From assembly GCF_019145475.1 (NCBI RefSeq), contig NZ_JAHTKI010000031.1, positions 1 to 49,741 of the forward strand: a DNA stretch of 49,741 bases. The letters are read 5' to 3'. The DNA is from Pseudomonas botevensis (GTDB lineage: Bacteria > Pseudomonadota > Gammaproteobacteria > Pseudomonadales > Pseudomonadaceae). A program made the translations under genes and the position numbers. Positions 33,448 to 41,705 of this stretch are shown in pieces. Every line of letters begins with the position of its first letter. The stretch's first letter is position 1. The notes under the pieces were generated by a model. The model had not been told where the DNA came from. It was given only the letters and a program-made list of their open reading frames with translations, and did no database searches.

Positions 33448-34470
33448 ATGAACGCGATACTGGAAAACAAGCCTGGAACGGCCCCGGTCAGAAGTCGTCG
33501 GCGCTTGCCGACCGAACTGAGCATTTTCCTGGTGCTGATCGGCATCGGCCTGGTCTTCGAAATGTTCGGCTGGATCGTGCGTGACCAGAGTTTTCTGCTG
33601 AACTCCCAGCGTCTGGTCCTGATGATCCTGCAAGTGTCGATCATTGGTCTGCTGGCGATTGGCGTGACCCAGGTCATCATCACCACGGGCATCGATTTGT
33701 CGTCGGGCTCGGTGCTGGCCTTGTCGGCGATGATTGCCGCGAGCCTGGCGCAGACCTCTGATTTCGCCCGGGCGGTATTCCCCTCGCTGACGGACCTGCC
33801 GGTGTGGATTCCGGTGATTGCGGGGCTCGGTGTCGGGCTGCTGGCGGGCGCCATCAACGGCAGCATCATTGCCATCACCGGAATTCCGCCGTTCATTGCC
33901 ACCCTCGGCATGATGGTTTCGGCCCGTGGCCTGGCGCGTTACTACACCGAAGGCCAGCCGGTGAGCATGCTCTCGGACTCCTACACGGCGATCGGTCACG
34001 GCGCGATGCCGGTGATCATTTTCCTGGTGGTGGCGGTGATCTTCCATATCGCGCTGCGCTACACCAAGTACGGTAAATACACCTACGCCATCGGCGGCAA
34101 CATGCAGGCGGCGCGCACGTCCGGGATCAACGTCAAGCGTCATCTGGTCATCGTCTACAGCATCGCCGGCTTGCTGGCGGGACTGGCCGGCGTGGTCGCT
34201 TCGGCGCGTGCCGCGACCGGCCAGGCCGGGATGGGCATGTCCTATGAACTGGATGCGATTGCGGCGGCGGTCATCGGCGGCACCAGCCTGGCGGGCGGGG
34301 TAGGGCGCATCACCGGCACGGTCATCGGTGCGTTGATCCTCGGGGTGATGGCCAGCGGGTTCACGTTCGTCGGGGTCGATGCCTACATTCAGGACATCAT
34401 CAAAGGCCTGATCATCGTGGTGGCGGTGGTCATCGACCAGTACCGCAACAAGCGCAAGGTCAAGCGTTGA
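33448..34470 (+). CDS. iatP: Sugar ABC transporter permease (inositol)
   Basis: A 340-residue inner-membrane permease of the RbsC/IatP type with about nine hydrophobic segments and the conserved TTGIDLSSGSVLALSAMIAAS region (near residues 76-96). Near the end, DAIAAAVIGGTSLAGGVGRITGTVIGALILG is the family signature facing the ATPase. ATG 33448 follows AAGGGTGAG; a GTG at 33442 is the alternative. It completes the importer and ends the iol gene block on this strand. Confidence 0.92.
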   Translation: MNAILENKPGTAPVRSRRRLPTELSIFLVLIGIGLVFEMFGWIVRDQSFLLNSQRLVLMILQVSIIGLLAIGVTQVIITTGIDLSSGSVLALSAMIAASLAQTSDFARAVFPSLTDLPVWIPVIAGLGVGLLAGAINGSIIAITGIPPFIATLGMMVSARGLARYYTEGQPVSMLSDSYTAIGHGAMPVIIFLVVAVIFHIALRYTKYGKYTYAIGGNMQAARTSGINVKRHLVIVYSIAGLLAGLAGVVASARAATGQAGMGMSYELDAIAAAVIGGTSLAGGVGRITGTVIGALILGVMASGFTFVGVDAYIQDIIKGLIIVVAVVIDQYRNKRKVKR

Positions 34471-34570
34471 GGCCGAGGGCAAAAAGACCATCGACAGGCG
34501 GCAAAGTGCTGGCCCCCGGATTCTGCTTCCACCGGCAAACTCGCCCTTTTTCAAAAGGTTAGGTTTGCCT

Positions 34571-34900
34571 ATGCGGACGATCGTCATCACCGTTGCAACG
34601 CTTTCCCTGGCTCTCCTCGCGCTGGACGTCCAGGCCAGGGAACTGAGCAAGAGCCATCGTTTTGCTTGTACCTGGGGTTCGGATATCGCCGCCGGCGCGC
34701 AGCAATCGAAGCTGTCGGGGATGTCCCTGTATGGCGCCCGCAAGCGCTTGCAGGTGCGCAAGTTCCAGCAGCCATGGATGCGCATGACGGCGATGGGGAT
34801 CACCGAGCAGACCTACAACAGCACCTCGCGGCTCAAGCCTGCGGATGTCAAGCAGACTTACTACGAGCAGTGCGTGCGGCATGAGCTGGCGCAGCGATAA
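34571..34900 (+). CDS. Small exported hypothetical protein
   Basis: A 109-residue protein with a clear signal peptide (cleavage likely after VQA, residue 22) and a basic mature part of about 85 residues with two Cys (FACTW and EQCVRH) that could form a disulfide. It is probably periplasmic. I recognise no family. The ribosome site is weak (AAAGG, rather far upstream). A strong terminator follows, so the gene is transcribed separately from the transporter or as its last gene. Confidence 0.7.
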   Translation: MRTIVITVATLSLALLALDVQARELSKSHRFACTWGSDIAAGAQQSKLSGMSLYGARKRLQVRKFQQPWMRMTAMGITEQTYNSTSRLKPADVKQTYYEQCVRHELAQR

Positions 34901-34907
34901 ATAAAGA

Positions 34908-34936
34908 AGCCCGACCTGAACAGGTCGGGCTTTTTC
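34908..34936. terminator. Strong bidirectional terminator
   Basis: A perfect 11-bp stem (AGCCCGACCTG at 34908-34918, CAGGTCGGGCT at 34921-34931) has a 2-nt loop and a T-run. It separates the exported protein gene from the convergent VOC gene. Confidence 0.92.
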
Positions 34937-34957
34937 ATGGGCGCCGCGAACGCAGTA

Positions 34958-35371
34958 TCACTTGTCACTTTCGCAATTGACCATCCACGACACGCCAAAA
35001 CGATCCACCAGCATGCCGAAGCGTGCGGCCCAGAAAGTCGCTTCCAGGGGCATGTCGACCCGACCATCCTTGGCCAGTGCGTTGAACACCTGCTCGGCTT
35101 GCGCAATGGTGTCGACGTTGAGAGAAATCGAGCAGCCGCTCATGCCTTGGGTTGGCCGGTCGGGCGTGGTGTCGGAGGCCATCAACATCTGGTCGCCGAC
35201 TTTCAGGCAGGTGTGGATGATCAGGTTGTGGTGTTCTTTCGGCACGTGCTCGGCGGCGGGTGTTTCGCCGAAGGTCATCATCGCTTCGAGCTTGCCGTGC
35301 AGCGCTTGCTCGTAAAAGGTGAAGGCGGCACGGCAGTCGCCGTTGAAGATCAGGTACGGGTTGATTTTCAT
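34958..35371 (-). CDS. VOC-superfamily protein, PhnB/YjdN type
   Basis: A 137-residue glyoxalase-fold protein. The start MKINPYLIFNGDCRAAFTFYEQAL and the end WAARFGMLVDRFGVSWMVNCE are the signature of the PhnB/YjdN group, in which the last motif supplies fold-stabilising or metal-site residues. Enzymatic activity is not established for most members and homologues occur next to many unrelated genes. GGGAG precedes the ATG. It is transcribed alone on the minus strand. Confidence 0.88.
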   Translation of the reverse strand: MKINPYLIFNGDCRAAFTFYEQALHGKLEAMMTFGETPAAEHVPKEHHNLIIHTCLKVGDQMLMASDTTPDRPTQGMSGCSISLNVDTIAQAEQVFNALAKDGRVDMPLEATFWAARFGMLVDRFGVSWMVNCESDK

Positions 35372-35534
35372 GGTGGTACTCCCGAACAGGCAGTGAAACG
35401 CAGCACGGCCGGGTGTGCCGAAGCTGCATCATGGATGGACTCCATCCAGCAAAGCGTTAGAGCGCTGAATTGCCAGCCGATACTGCAAATTTTTTCTGTG
35501 GAATGACCGACGGTGTGTCGTCAGGTGGATGGCC

Positions 35535-36491
35535 TCATGATTCCCGCGCGCTGTGAACCGCCGCAGAGCCGGCTACGTGCGTCGCAGGTTTGTTCTGCAT
35601 CAACGCATCGATGGCCTTGCGGTAGTTTTGCCCACCCAGCGCCATGCTGTTGTTGTGGGTCGCACCGGGCACCAGCAACAGGCGTTTGGGTTGGCGGGCA
35701 GCGGCAAACAACTGCTCGCTGAAGCGTGGCGGGACGAAGGCGTCGGCCAGACCATGCACCACCAGCAGGGGCATATGGATGTCGGCGATCTTGTCGATGG
35801 AGTCGAATTTTTGCGACAGCAACCAGCGTACCGGCAGCGAGGTGTTCGCGACGGCGGCGGCGACATCCGCCAGAGAGGTAAAGGTGGATTCGATGACCAG
35901 GCCCCGCACCGGCAGCGGCGTATGGTTTCTGGCGGCGTTCTGGCCCAGTTCGGCGGCCAGGTCGATGGCAACCGCACCGCCCAGGGAGTGCCCGTAGATC
36001 AGGCGTTTGCTCGGGTCAGGTTGCAGCAACCGGAAACGCTCCCACGCCACCCGCGCATCTTCGTAGACGGTGCTTTCCGAAGGCAGATCGCCGTGGCTCT
36101 GGCCGAAGCCGCGATAATCGATAGCCAGTACCGAGTAACCCGCCGCGCGCAGTTGTTCGATACGAAACAGTTGCCCGGTGAGGTTCCAGCGCACGCCGTG
36201 CAGGTAAAGAATGGCCGGGGCGTTCGCACGCTCCGCCGGCCACCACCAGGCATGAATGTTCTGTCCGGCCTTGAAGCTCTTGGGCCGCAGCTCGAGTTCC
36301 TGAACGCTGTCGGGCAAGCCGTGATACCAGCCTGCCGTCCCCGGTTCGATGCGAAACAGCAGTTTGCGCTCCGTGTGTTCGAGTACCGCGCAACTCGCCG
36401 GCAGGCCGATGATCAGCGCGGCCATGCAGGCAAACGCCAGACGGCGGCGTCGAAGTCGGGTCATGAAGGCGAGGAACATTAAACGTTTCAC
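35535..36491 (-). CDS. Membrane-anchored alpha/beta hydrolase
   Basis: A 318-residue serine hydrolase of the BAAT/BEM46-like group. An N-terminal hydrophobic anchor (residues about 17-36) follows a basic stretch and contains a Cys (PASC) that is not a canonical lipobox. The catalytic Ser lies in YGHSLGGA (near residue 168), with the Asp in LVVHGLADAFVPP and the His in PGATHNNS. The substrate is unknown. Alternative starts within the first ten residues are possible. It lies between unrelated genes and shows no operon partner. Confidence 0.88.
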   Translation of the reverse strand: MKRLMFLAFMTRLRRRRLAFACMAALIIGLPASCAVLEHTERKLLFRIEPGTAGWYHGLPDSVQELELRPKSFKAGQNIHAWWWPAERANAPAILYLHGVRWNLTGQLFRIEQLRAAGYSVLAIDYRGFGQSHGDLPSESTVYEDARVAWERFRLLQPDPSKRLIYGHSLGGAVAIDLAAELGQNAARNHTPLPVRGLVIESTFTSLADVAAAVANTSLPVRWLLSQKFDSIDKIADIHMPLLVVHGLADAFVPPRFSEQLFAAARQPKRLLLVPGATHNNSMALGGQNYRKAIDALMQNKPATHVAGSAAVHSARES

Positions 36492-36591
36492 CGGTGCGCG
36501 GACAAAGAACGCTTTTTACCAGAAGCGTTGGCCCACGCGGGACATTTTCGACCACCGTGAGCCCGCAACGATTACAAAATGCTGCAACGGC

Positions 36592-37590
36592 TCAACCGAT
36601 CTCCAGCACGATCTTGCCGATGTGGTCGCCAGTCTCCATATGGGCATGGGCCAGGTTCGCATCGGTGAGCGGATAAACCTTGTCGATCATCGGCAGGCAA
36701 CGCCCGCTCGCCAGCACCGGCCATACATGTTCGTGCAGTTGCGCGGCGATGGTGGCTTTCTCCGCAGTGGTGCGGGGGCGCAACAGCGAACCGGTAACCA
36801 CCGCGCGCTTGGCGAGAATGGCCAGCAGGTTGATGTCGTTGGCCCGGGCACCGCCCAGAAAGCCCAGCATCACCAATCGACCGTCCATCGCCAGGGCACT
36901 GACGTTCCCGTTCAGATAAGAGCCGCCCATGATGTCGAGGATCACATCGACACCTTGGCCGGCGGTTTTTTCAGCAATGACTGTGGCGAAATCTTCTTCA
37001 CGGTAATTGATCGCCCGACCGCCCAGGTTCTCGATTGCCGCACATTTTTCGGCACTGCCGGCGGTGGCGAAGGCTTCGATGCCGAACTCGCGGCAGAGCA
37101 TCAACGCGGTGGTGCCGATGCCGCTGGTGCCGCCATGGATCAATACGCGCTGGCCCGCACGGGCACCGCCGAGGCCGAACAGGTTGGCCCAGACCGTGAA
37201 GAAGGTTTCCGGTATCGCGGCGGCCTGCACCCAGTCCAGCCCCTCTGGGATCGGCAGGGCCTGACCGGCCGGAACGGTGCAGTATTCGGCGTAACCGCCA
37301 CCGTTGGTCAGCGCACAGACCCGGTCACCCACCGCGAAGGTGCTGACACCCACGCCGACTGCCACCACTTCACCGGCCACTTCCAGCCCCGGTATCGGGT
37401 TCATGCCGGGCCTCATCGGATACTGGCCGGCGCGCTGCAAGGCATCCGGACGATTGATGCCGGCGGCGTGAACGCGAATCAGCACTTCGCCTTCAGCGGC
37501 GGTTGGCAGCGGCACTCGGCGCGGTTGCAGAACGTCCGGGCCACCGGGCTGGGTGATTTCGATACGGGTCATTTCATTGGGCAGCGTCAT
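36592..37590 (-). CDS. NAD(P)H-quinone oxidoreductase, MDR family (PIG3-like)
   Basis: A 332-residue zinc-free medium-chain reductase. The N-terminal catalytic fold contains VHAAGINRPDALQRAGQYP and PGLEVAGEVVAVG. The nucleotide-binding fold carries GGTSGIGTTALMLCREFG (near residue 151). It probably reduces quinones or enones with NADPH. ATG 37590 is chosen with AGGAAACC upstream; an 18-residue extension is rejected. It is divergent from a LysR gene, and palindromes lie between the two, so control by that LysR protein is likely. Confidence 0.9.
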   Translation of the reverse strand: MTLPNEMTRIEITQPGGPDVLQPRRVPLPTAAEGEVLIRVHAAGINRPDALQRAGQYPMRPGMNPIPGLEVAGEVVAVGVGVSTFAVGDRVCALTNGGGYAEYCTVPAGQALPIPEGLDWVQAAAIPETFFTVWANLFGLGGARAGQRVLIHGGTSGIGTTALMLCREFGIEAFATAGSAEKCAAIENLGGRAINYREEDFATVIAEKTAGQGVDVILDIMGGSYLNGNVSALAMDGRLVMLGFLGGARANDINLLAILAKRAVVTGSLLRPRTTAEKATIAAQLHEHVWPVLASGRCLPMIDKVYPLTDANLAHAHMETGDHIGKIVLEIG

Positions 37591-37701
37591 TTTGGTTTCC
37601 TGGCAGGCAAAAGGTCTGTAAATGGGAGCGCGGCCGGGAGGCAATGATTCCCGCCAACGATCCTTTCAATGTTTATGGCGCCCAGCATATCGGCTATCGT
37701 T

Positions 37702-37742
37702 GCTGCGTTTATGCAGCGATTTCGCTGCTTGATGATGCGAAA
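37702..37742. promoter_or_regulatory. Palindromes in the quinone oxidoreductase / LysR intergenic region
   Basis: GCTGC-N6-GCAGC (37702-37717) and TTTCGC-N11-GCGAAA (37720-37742) lie just before the LysR start, within the 172-bp divergent region. Their spacing fits a LysR recognition site followed by an activation site. Confidence 0.5.
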
Positions 37743-37762
37743 TTGCAGCGGTGGAATAAACG

Positions 37763-38638
37763 ATGAATTGGGATGATGCGCGGGTGTTTCTCGCTGTCTG
37801 TCGCGAGTCGACGTTGCGTGGCGCCGCGCGGGTGTTGGGTGTGGATCAGGCCACGGTGGGGCGGCGCATCAACGCGCTGGAAAGGTCCTTGAGCGCCACG
37901 CTGTTCCTGCGTACCTCTGAGGGCTATGCGCTGACGGCAGTGGGTGAAGCGGCATTCAAATCTGCGGAAAAAATGGAACATTCGGCGCTGGAACTGGAGC
38001 GACAGATCCAGGGTCTGGACGATCGTCTGACCGGAACTGTCCGCGTCAGTACCACCGATTCGCTGGCGATCGACTTCCTGATCCCGGCGATGGCGCGATT
38101 GCACGAGCGGCACCCGGATGTGCGCGTGCAATTGGACGCCACCACGCAGATGCTCAGTCTGGCCAAGCGCGAAGCCGACATCGCCGTGCGCAATGCACGC
38201 CCGGACAACCCCGACCTGATCGCCCGACGCATCGCCCGCTGGCCGGTGGGGCTGTTTGCATCGCAGGCGTATATCGATGCCCACGGCGTACCGACACCCG
38301 GTACGGCGTTCGAGGGGCATGATCTGGTTGTCTATCAGCCGTATCTGGAGCGCAGCCAGGAGATGACGCTGGTCAACGAACCCGTGAGTCGCGGGCGCAT
38401 TGTCGCGAGTCTGGGTTCCAGTCTGCTGGGCCGCCGCTCGATCGCTGCTGGCCTTGGTGTAGGAGAATTCCCGGTTTACATGGGGAATCGTGACGGGCTG
38501 GTTCGACTCTGGCCGGAGCGAACACGGTCGTTGCCCTACGAGGTCTGGCTGGTGACCCACGCCGACTTGCGCCATACGGCGAGGGTCAAGGCGGTCATCA
38601 CGCAGATTGTCGAAGCGTTTGCAGCCGAAAATGAGTAG
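37763..38638 (+). CDS. LysR-family transcriptional regulator
   Basis: A 291-residue LysR protein. The winged HTH covers residues 1-60 (MNWDDARVFLAVCRESTLRGAARVLGVDQATVGRRINALE) and the effector domain about 90-285. It belongs to the branch with DARVFLAVCRE starts, often found next to oxidoreductases. It is divergent from the quinone oxidoreductase gene, its most likely target. The effector is unknown. Confidence 0.92.
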   Translation: MNWDDARVFLAVCRESTLRGAARVLGVDQATVGRRINALERSLSATLFLRTSEGYALTAVGEAAFKSAEKMEHSALELERQIQGLDDRLTGTVRVSTTDSLAIDFLIPAMARLHERHPDVRVQLDATTQMLSLAKREADIAVRNARPDNPDLIARRIARWPVGLFASQAYIDAHGVPTPGTAFEGHDLVVYQPYLERSQEMTLVNEPVSRGRIVASLGSSLLGRRSIAAGLGVGEFPVYMGNRDGLVRLWPERTRSLPYEVWLVTHADLRHTARVKAVITQIVEAFAAENE

Positions 38639-38869
38639 TGCGGGCGCGCCGTTTGAGTGGTTTTAGCCAACTACATTACTTGGCGATTTTACCTACAACT
38701 GCACCGGAATCCGCTGGCTTGTGAGTCATGTGGACTCGGCCTTATCGTTTCTGAAACCTCTTGCGGGGCGGATGGCTCGCCTGGGAGGGGATCAATCAGG
38801 GACGTATTGATAAGCAGCAGAGGTGTGGAATTGCTTGCAAGGGAATTCAGCCAATTTCAAGAATGTGAC

Positions 38870-39697
38870 ATGGCCCGTGAATCTGACGGTATCGACTCCA
38901 TGAACGACAAGACAAGTGATGTATTCAACGCCAGGATCGAAGCGATCGAGGTGAAAACGGACGCTCGAGTCGATGCCCTGCGCGCGAGCCTTGATGCGTT
39001 CGTTGCGGCTCAAGCAGAGCGGGGCAAAGCCCAACAGGAACACCAGCAGTATTGGCTGAAAGTGCAGGAACGGCTGATGTTACGGCAGAAACGTGCTCAG
39101 GAGCGTGCCCGGCTGGAATGGGAGAAAACTCAGGAGGCTGCCCGGCAGGAGTCCCAGAAGTCACAGGAGGCCGCCCGGCAGGAGTCCCAGAGATCACAAG
39201 AGGCTGCCCGGCAGGAATCCCAGAGATTACAGGAGGCTGCTCGCCAGGAATTCCAGAGATCGCAGGAAGCCGCTCGGCAGGAATGGCAGCATTCTCAGCA
39301 GAAGGCTCGGGAGGAATGGCAAAAAGCGCATGAAAAAGAACGACGGGAGCGCGAAAAAAACGAGGTTATTGCTCGACAGGAACGCGAGAAGGCGCGTAAG
39401 GCCTACGACATCGCTCAACGGGAGCGCGACAAGCGTCTCGAACTGATGTTCGAACGGGTCGTCAAGGCTGAAGAGCGTGCGGAAGACTATACGAGGCAAA
39501 TTGTAAGTTTCAAACGCAGTCACTACGCGGGTGCTGTCGTGCAGTTGTTTGCTGCCGTGGCGATACTGGTGGGCGCCATGTATGCCAACCAGGCCAACGT
39601 CATGGTCGCGATGCAGACCACGTTGTCGGTGATCCAGGCAGTCAAGGATGCGAATACGTCGCCATTGGTGATGCCGGCGTCAGCCACGACAGAATGA
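38870..39697 (+). CDS. Coiled-coil protein with 11-residue repeats and a C-terminal membrane anchor
   Basis: A 275-residue protein that I cannot place in a family. Residues about 20-215 are almost wholly charged helix. Residues 88-153 contain six 11-residue repeats (unit QEAARQESQKS, last copy degenerate). A C-terminal hydrophobic segment (about 220-240, AGAVVQLFAAVAILVGAMYA) anchors it in the inner membrane, with about 35 residues after it. The start is uncertain: ATG 38870 or ATG 38900. The frame is open further back to 38657, but that part has no coding look. It is a single-gene unit between a LysR gene and a strong terminator. Confidence 0.75.
   Translation: MARESDGIDSMNDKTSDVFNARIEAIEVKTDARVDALRASLDAFVAAQAERGKAQQEHQQYWLKVQERLMLRQKRAQERARLEWEKTQEAARQESQKSQEAARQESQRSQEAARQESQRLQEAARQEFQRSQEAARQEWQHSQQKAREEWQKAHEKERREREKNEVIARQEREKARKAYDIAQRERDKRLELMFERVVKAEERAEDYTRQIVSFKRSHYAGAVVQLFAAVAILVGAMYANQANVMVAMQTTLSVIQAVKDANTSPLVMPASATTE
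39131..39328 (+). repeat. 33-bp tandem repeat within the coiled-coil gene
   Basis: Six 33-bp units start at 39131, 39164, 39197, 39230, 39263 and 39296, with the last one degenerate. They encode the 11-residue units that give a hendecad (right-handed or straight) coiled coil. The near identity of units 1-3 suggests recent expansion, so copy number may vary between strains. Confidence 0.85.
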
Positions 39698-39699
39698 AA

Positions 39700-39727
39700 A
39701 ACGGCCTTCAATGAAGGCCGTTTTTTG
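39700..39727. terminator. Bidirectional terminator after the coiled-coil gene
   Basis: A perfect 10-bp stem (AACGGCCTTC at 39700-39709, GAAGGCCGTT at 39713-39722) with a T-run of six. It also serves the convergent pirin gene. Confidence 0.9.
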
Positions 39728-39746
39728 TGGGTGATGAAGTCATGCC

Positions 39747-40469
39747 TCATGGCATTTCCGGCAACTCCTGAGGCCGCAGATCAAACACCAGTACTTCGGC
39801 ATCGGTGCCGTTGCTCAGGGTGAGTGCCTGTTCTTCGCGAACCCGCACGCCGTCACCTTCCTGCAATTGCACGCCGTTGAGTTCAACACTGCCGCGAGCC
39901 ACATGCACGTAGGCATAGCGGTTGGCAGCCAATTTCAGGGTTGCGCTTTCCGCTCCGTCGAACAGGCCGGCATACACACGGGCATCCTGGCGTACTTTCA
40001 GCGAGCCATCGGTGCCTTCCGGAGAAATGATGAGCTTGAGGCGACCCCGTTTGGTTTGCGAGCTGAAGTGCTCTTGCTGGTAGCGCGGTTTGGCGCCCCC
40101 GACATCCGGCACGATCCAGATTTGCAGGAAGTGCACAGGCTTGCTCGCCGAGTGGTTGAACTCGCTGTGGGCCACACCGCTGCCGGCGCTCATCAGTTGC
40201 ACATCGCCGGGACGAATGACCGAGCCGGTGCCGAGTGTATCCTTGTGTTCCAGCGCACCTTCGAGCACGTAGGAGAAGATTTCCATGTCGCGGTGCGGGT
40301 GTTGGCCGAAGCCTTTGCCAGCGGCGACGCGGTCATCATTGATCACCAGCAGGTCGGAAAAACCCTGCTCGCGAGGGTTACGGTAGCTCGCGAAGGAAAA
40401 GGTGTGGAACGACTTCAACCAGCCATGATTGGCGAGGCCACGATCGGAGGCTTTGCGAAGGGTCAGCAT
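39747..40469 (-). CDS. Pirin-family bicupin (quercetin dioxygenase-like)
   Basis: A 240-residue YhhW-like pirin. The N-terminal cupin has the metal-site motif GFGQHPHRDMEIFSYVLEGALEHKDTLG-type segment (residues about 53-80), with ligands expected at His57, His59 and Glu103 region (GSGVAHSEFNHS). The C-terminal cupin lacks a full metal site. Some relatives cleave quercetin; the physiological role in bacteria is unclear. It is transcribed alone on the minus strand. Confidence 0.9.
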   Translation of the reverse strand: MLTLRKASDRGLANHGWLKSFHTFSFASYRNPREQGFSDLLVINDDRVAAGKGFGQHPHRDMEIFSYVLEGALEHKDTLGTGSVIRPGDVQLMSAGSGVAHSEFNHSASKPVHFLQIWIVPDVGGAKPRYQQEHFSSQTKRGRLKLIISPEGTDGSLKVRQDARVYAGLFDGAESATLKLAANRYAYVHVARGSVELNGVQLQEGDGVRVREEQALTLSNGTDAEVLVFDLRPQELPEMP

Positions 40470-40664
40470 GATGAAATCTCCTTTCAGGACGTGAATTCGT
40501 CCGAGTGAGGAGAAGGTTACTGTTAACCGATCTGTGCAATAAGTAGATGAAAATTGAAATACTGTCTCCTTGCAGTTGACAGTTTTGCGCGGTTTTACCT
40601 GAGCGTTTTACTCGCCATAATGCGGCGACTTATAACTGTTCATTGATTTCAGTGATGTCATTCC

Positions 40665-41615
40665 ATGAAAACTGTAGCGATGGTGCTGTTTCCCGAGTTT
40701 CTCCTGCTGGACATGGCCGGGCCGCTGGAAGTGTTTTCGGTGGCGAACCGCTACTTGAAAGCACAAGACCACTATCAATTGGTCACCCTCGGCACCGAGC
40801 GCGGGCCGTTGCGCGCATCCAACGGTGTTCTGATGCATGCCGACCGGCATATCGATGAGGTCGACGACAGTTTTGATCTGTTGCTGGTGCCGGGTGGTCC
40901 GGGGGCCTATAACGAAAAACATCCGCCGCTGCTCGCCTGGTTACCGGGTGCGGTCAAGCGCAGTCAGCGCTACGGGTCGATCTGCACCGGGGCTTTCGTG
41001 CTCGGTCATGCCGGCCTGTTGAACGGCTTTCGCGCGACCACCCACTGGAACTACACCGAGCGTTTGATCAAGAGTTTTCCCCAGACCATCGTCGAGACCG
41101 ATCAGATCTACGTTGAGGATCGCAATCTCATCACTTCGGGCGGTGTTACCGCCGGCATTGATATGGCGCTGGCGGTGGTCGCCCATGACCATGGCAAGAA
41201 ACTCGCCCAGGATGTGGCCAAAGTGCTGCTGGTGGTGATGAAGCGTCAGGGCGGGCAGGCGCAGTTCAGCCCGTTGATGGCAGCGGTGGCGCCTCAGGAA
41301 ACCCCGATCACCCGCGTGCAGAACCATGTTCTGGAGCATCTCGACGAAACGTTCAGCGTCGAGCGCATGGCCGGTCTGGCGAACATGAGCGCGCGGCATT
41401 TTGCCCGGGTGTTCGCCCGCGAGGTGAACATGACACCCATGGAGTTCCTGCAGAACGCGCGTATCGATTGCGCGCGAAACTTGTTGGAAACCAGTGACCT
41501 GCCATTGAAAACCGTGGCGTACAAGAGTGGTTTCGGCAGTGTGCGCCACATGCGTTTTCTGTTCGGCGAAAAGCTCGGACTGACACCGACGCAGTACCGC
41601 GAACAGTTCAGCTAG
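40665..41615 (+). CDS. GlxA-like AraC regulator with a DJ-1/PfpI domain
   Basis: A 316-residue regulator. The N-terminal DJ-1/PfpI (class I glutamine amidotransferase-like) domain spans residues about 1-170, with the nucleophile-position Cys107 in YGSICTGAFVLGHAG. The C-terminal AraC/XylS domain with two HTH motifs covers about 215-316 (MSARHFARVFAREVNMTPMEFLQ and LKTVAYKSGFGSVRHMRFLFGEK). Relatives such as GlxA, GbdR and ArgR sense small amines or amino acids. The ligand here is unknown. It is divergent from the pirin gene, a possible target. Confidence 0.92.
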   Translation: MKTVAMVLFPEFLLLDMAGPLEVFSVANRYLKAQDHYQLVTLGTERGPLRASNGVLMHADRHIDEVDDSFDLLLVPGGPGAYNEKHPPLLAWLPGAVKRSQRYGSICTGAFVLGHAGLLNGFRATTHWNYTERLIKSFPQTIVETDQIYVEDRNLITSGGVTAGIDMALAVVAHDHGKKLAQDVAKVLLVVMKRQGGQAQFSPLMAAVAPQETPITRVQNHVLEHLDETFSVERMAGLANMSARHFARVFAREVNMTPMEFLQNARIDCARNLLETSDLPLKTVAYKSGFGSVRHMRFLFGEKLGLTPTQYREQFS

Positions 41616-41705
41616 AGCGGTTCTGTCCGTCTGGCGCACCCGGATGTCCGTGTTGCGCCCTGCGTGAGACTTGTTCCGTCACCGAGGGCTGCGAAGATAG
41701 CGGTC

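Noticed and set aside
34471..34570. Terminator after the inositol permease gene
   Set aside because: GGGCAAAAAG and CGCCCTTTTTC in the gap look complementary at first, but the arms do not pair in register.
38657..38869. N-terminal extension of the coiled-coil protein by 71 residues
   Set aside because: The frame is open, but composition changes sharply (CESCGLG... segment), there is no ribosome site, and the charged helical protein begins only near 38870-38900.
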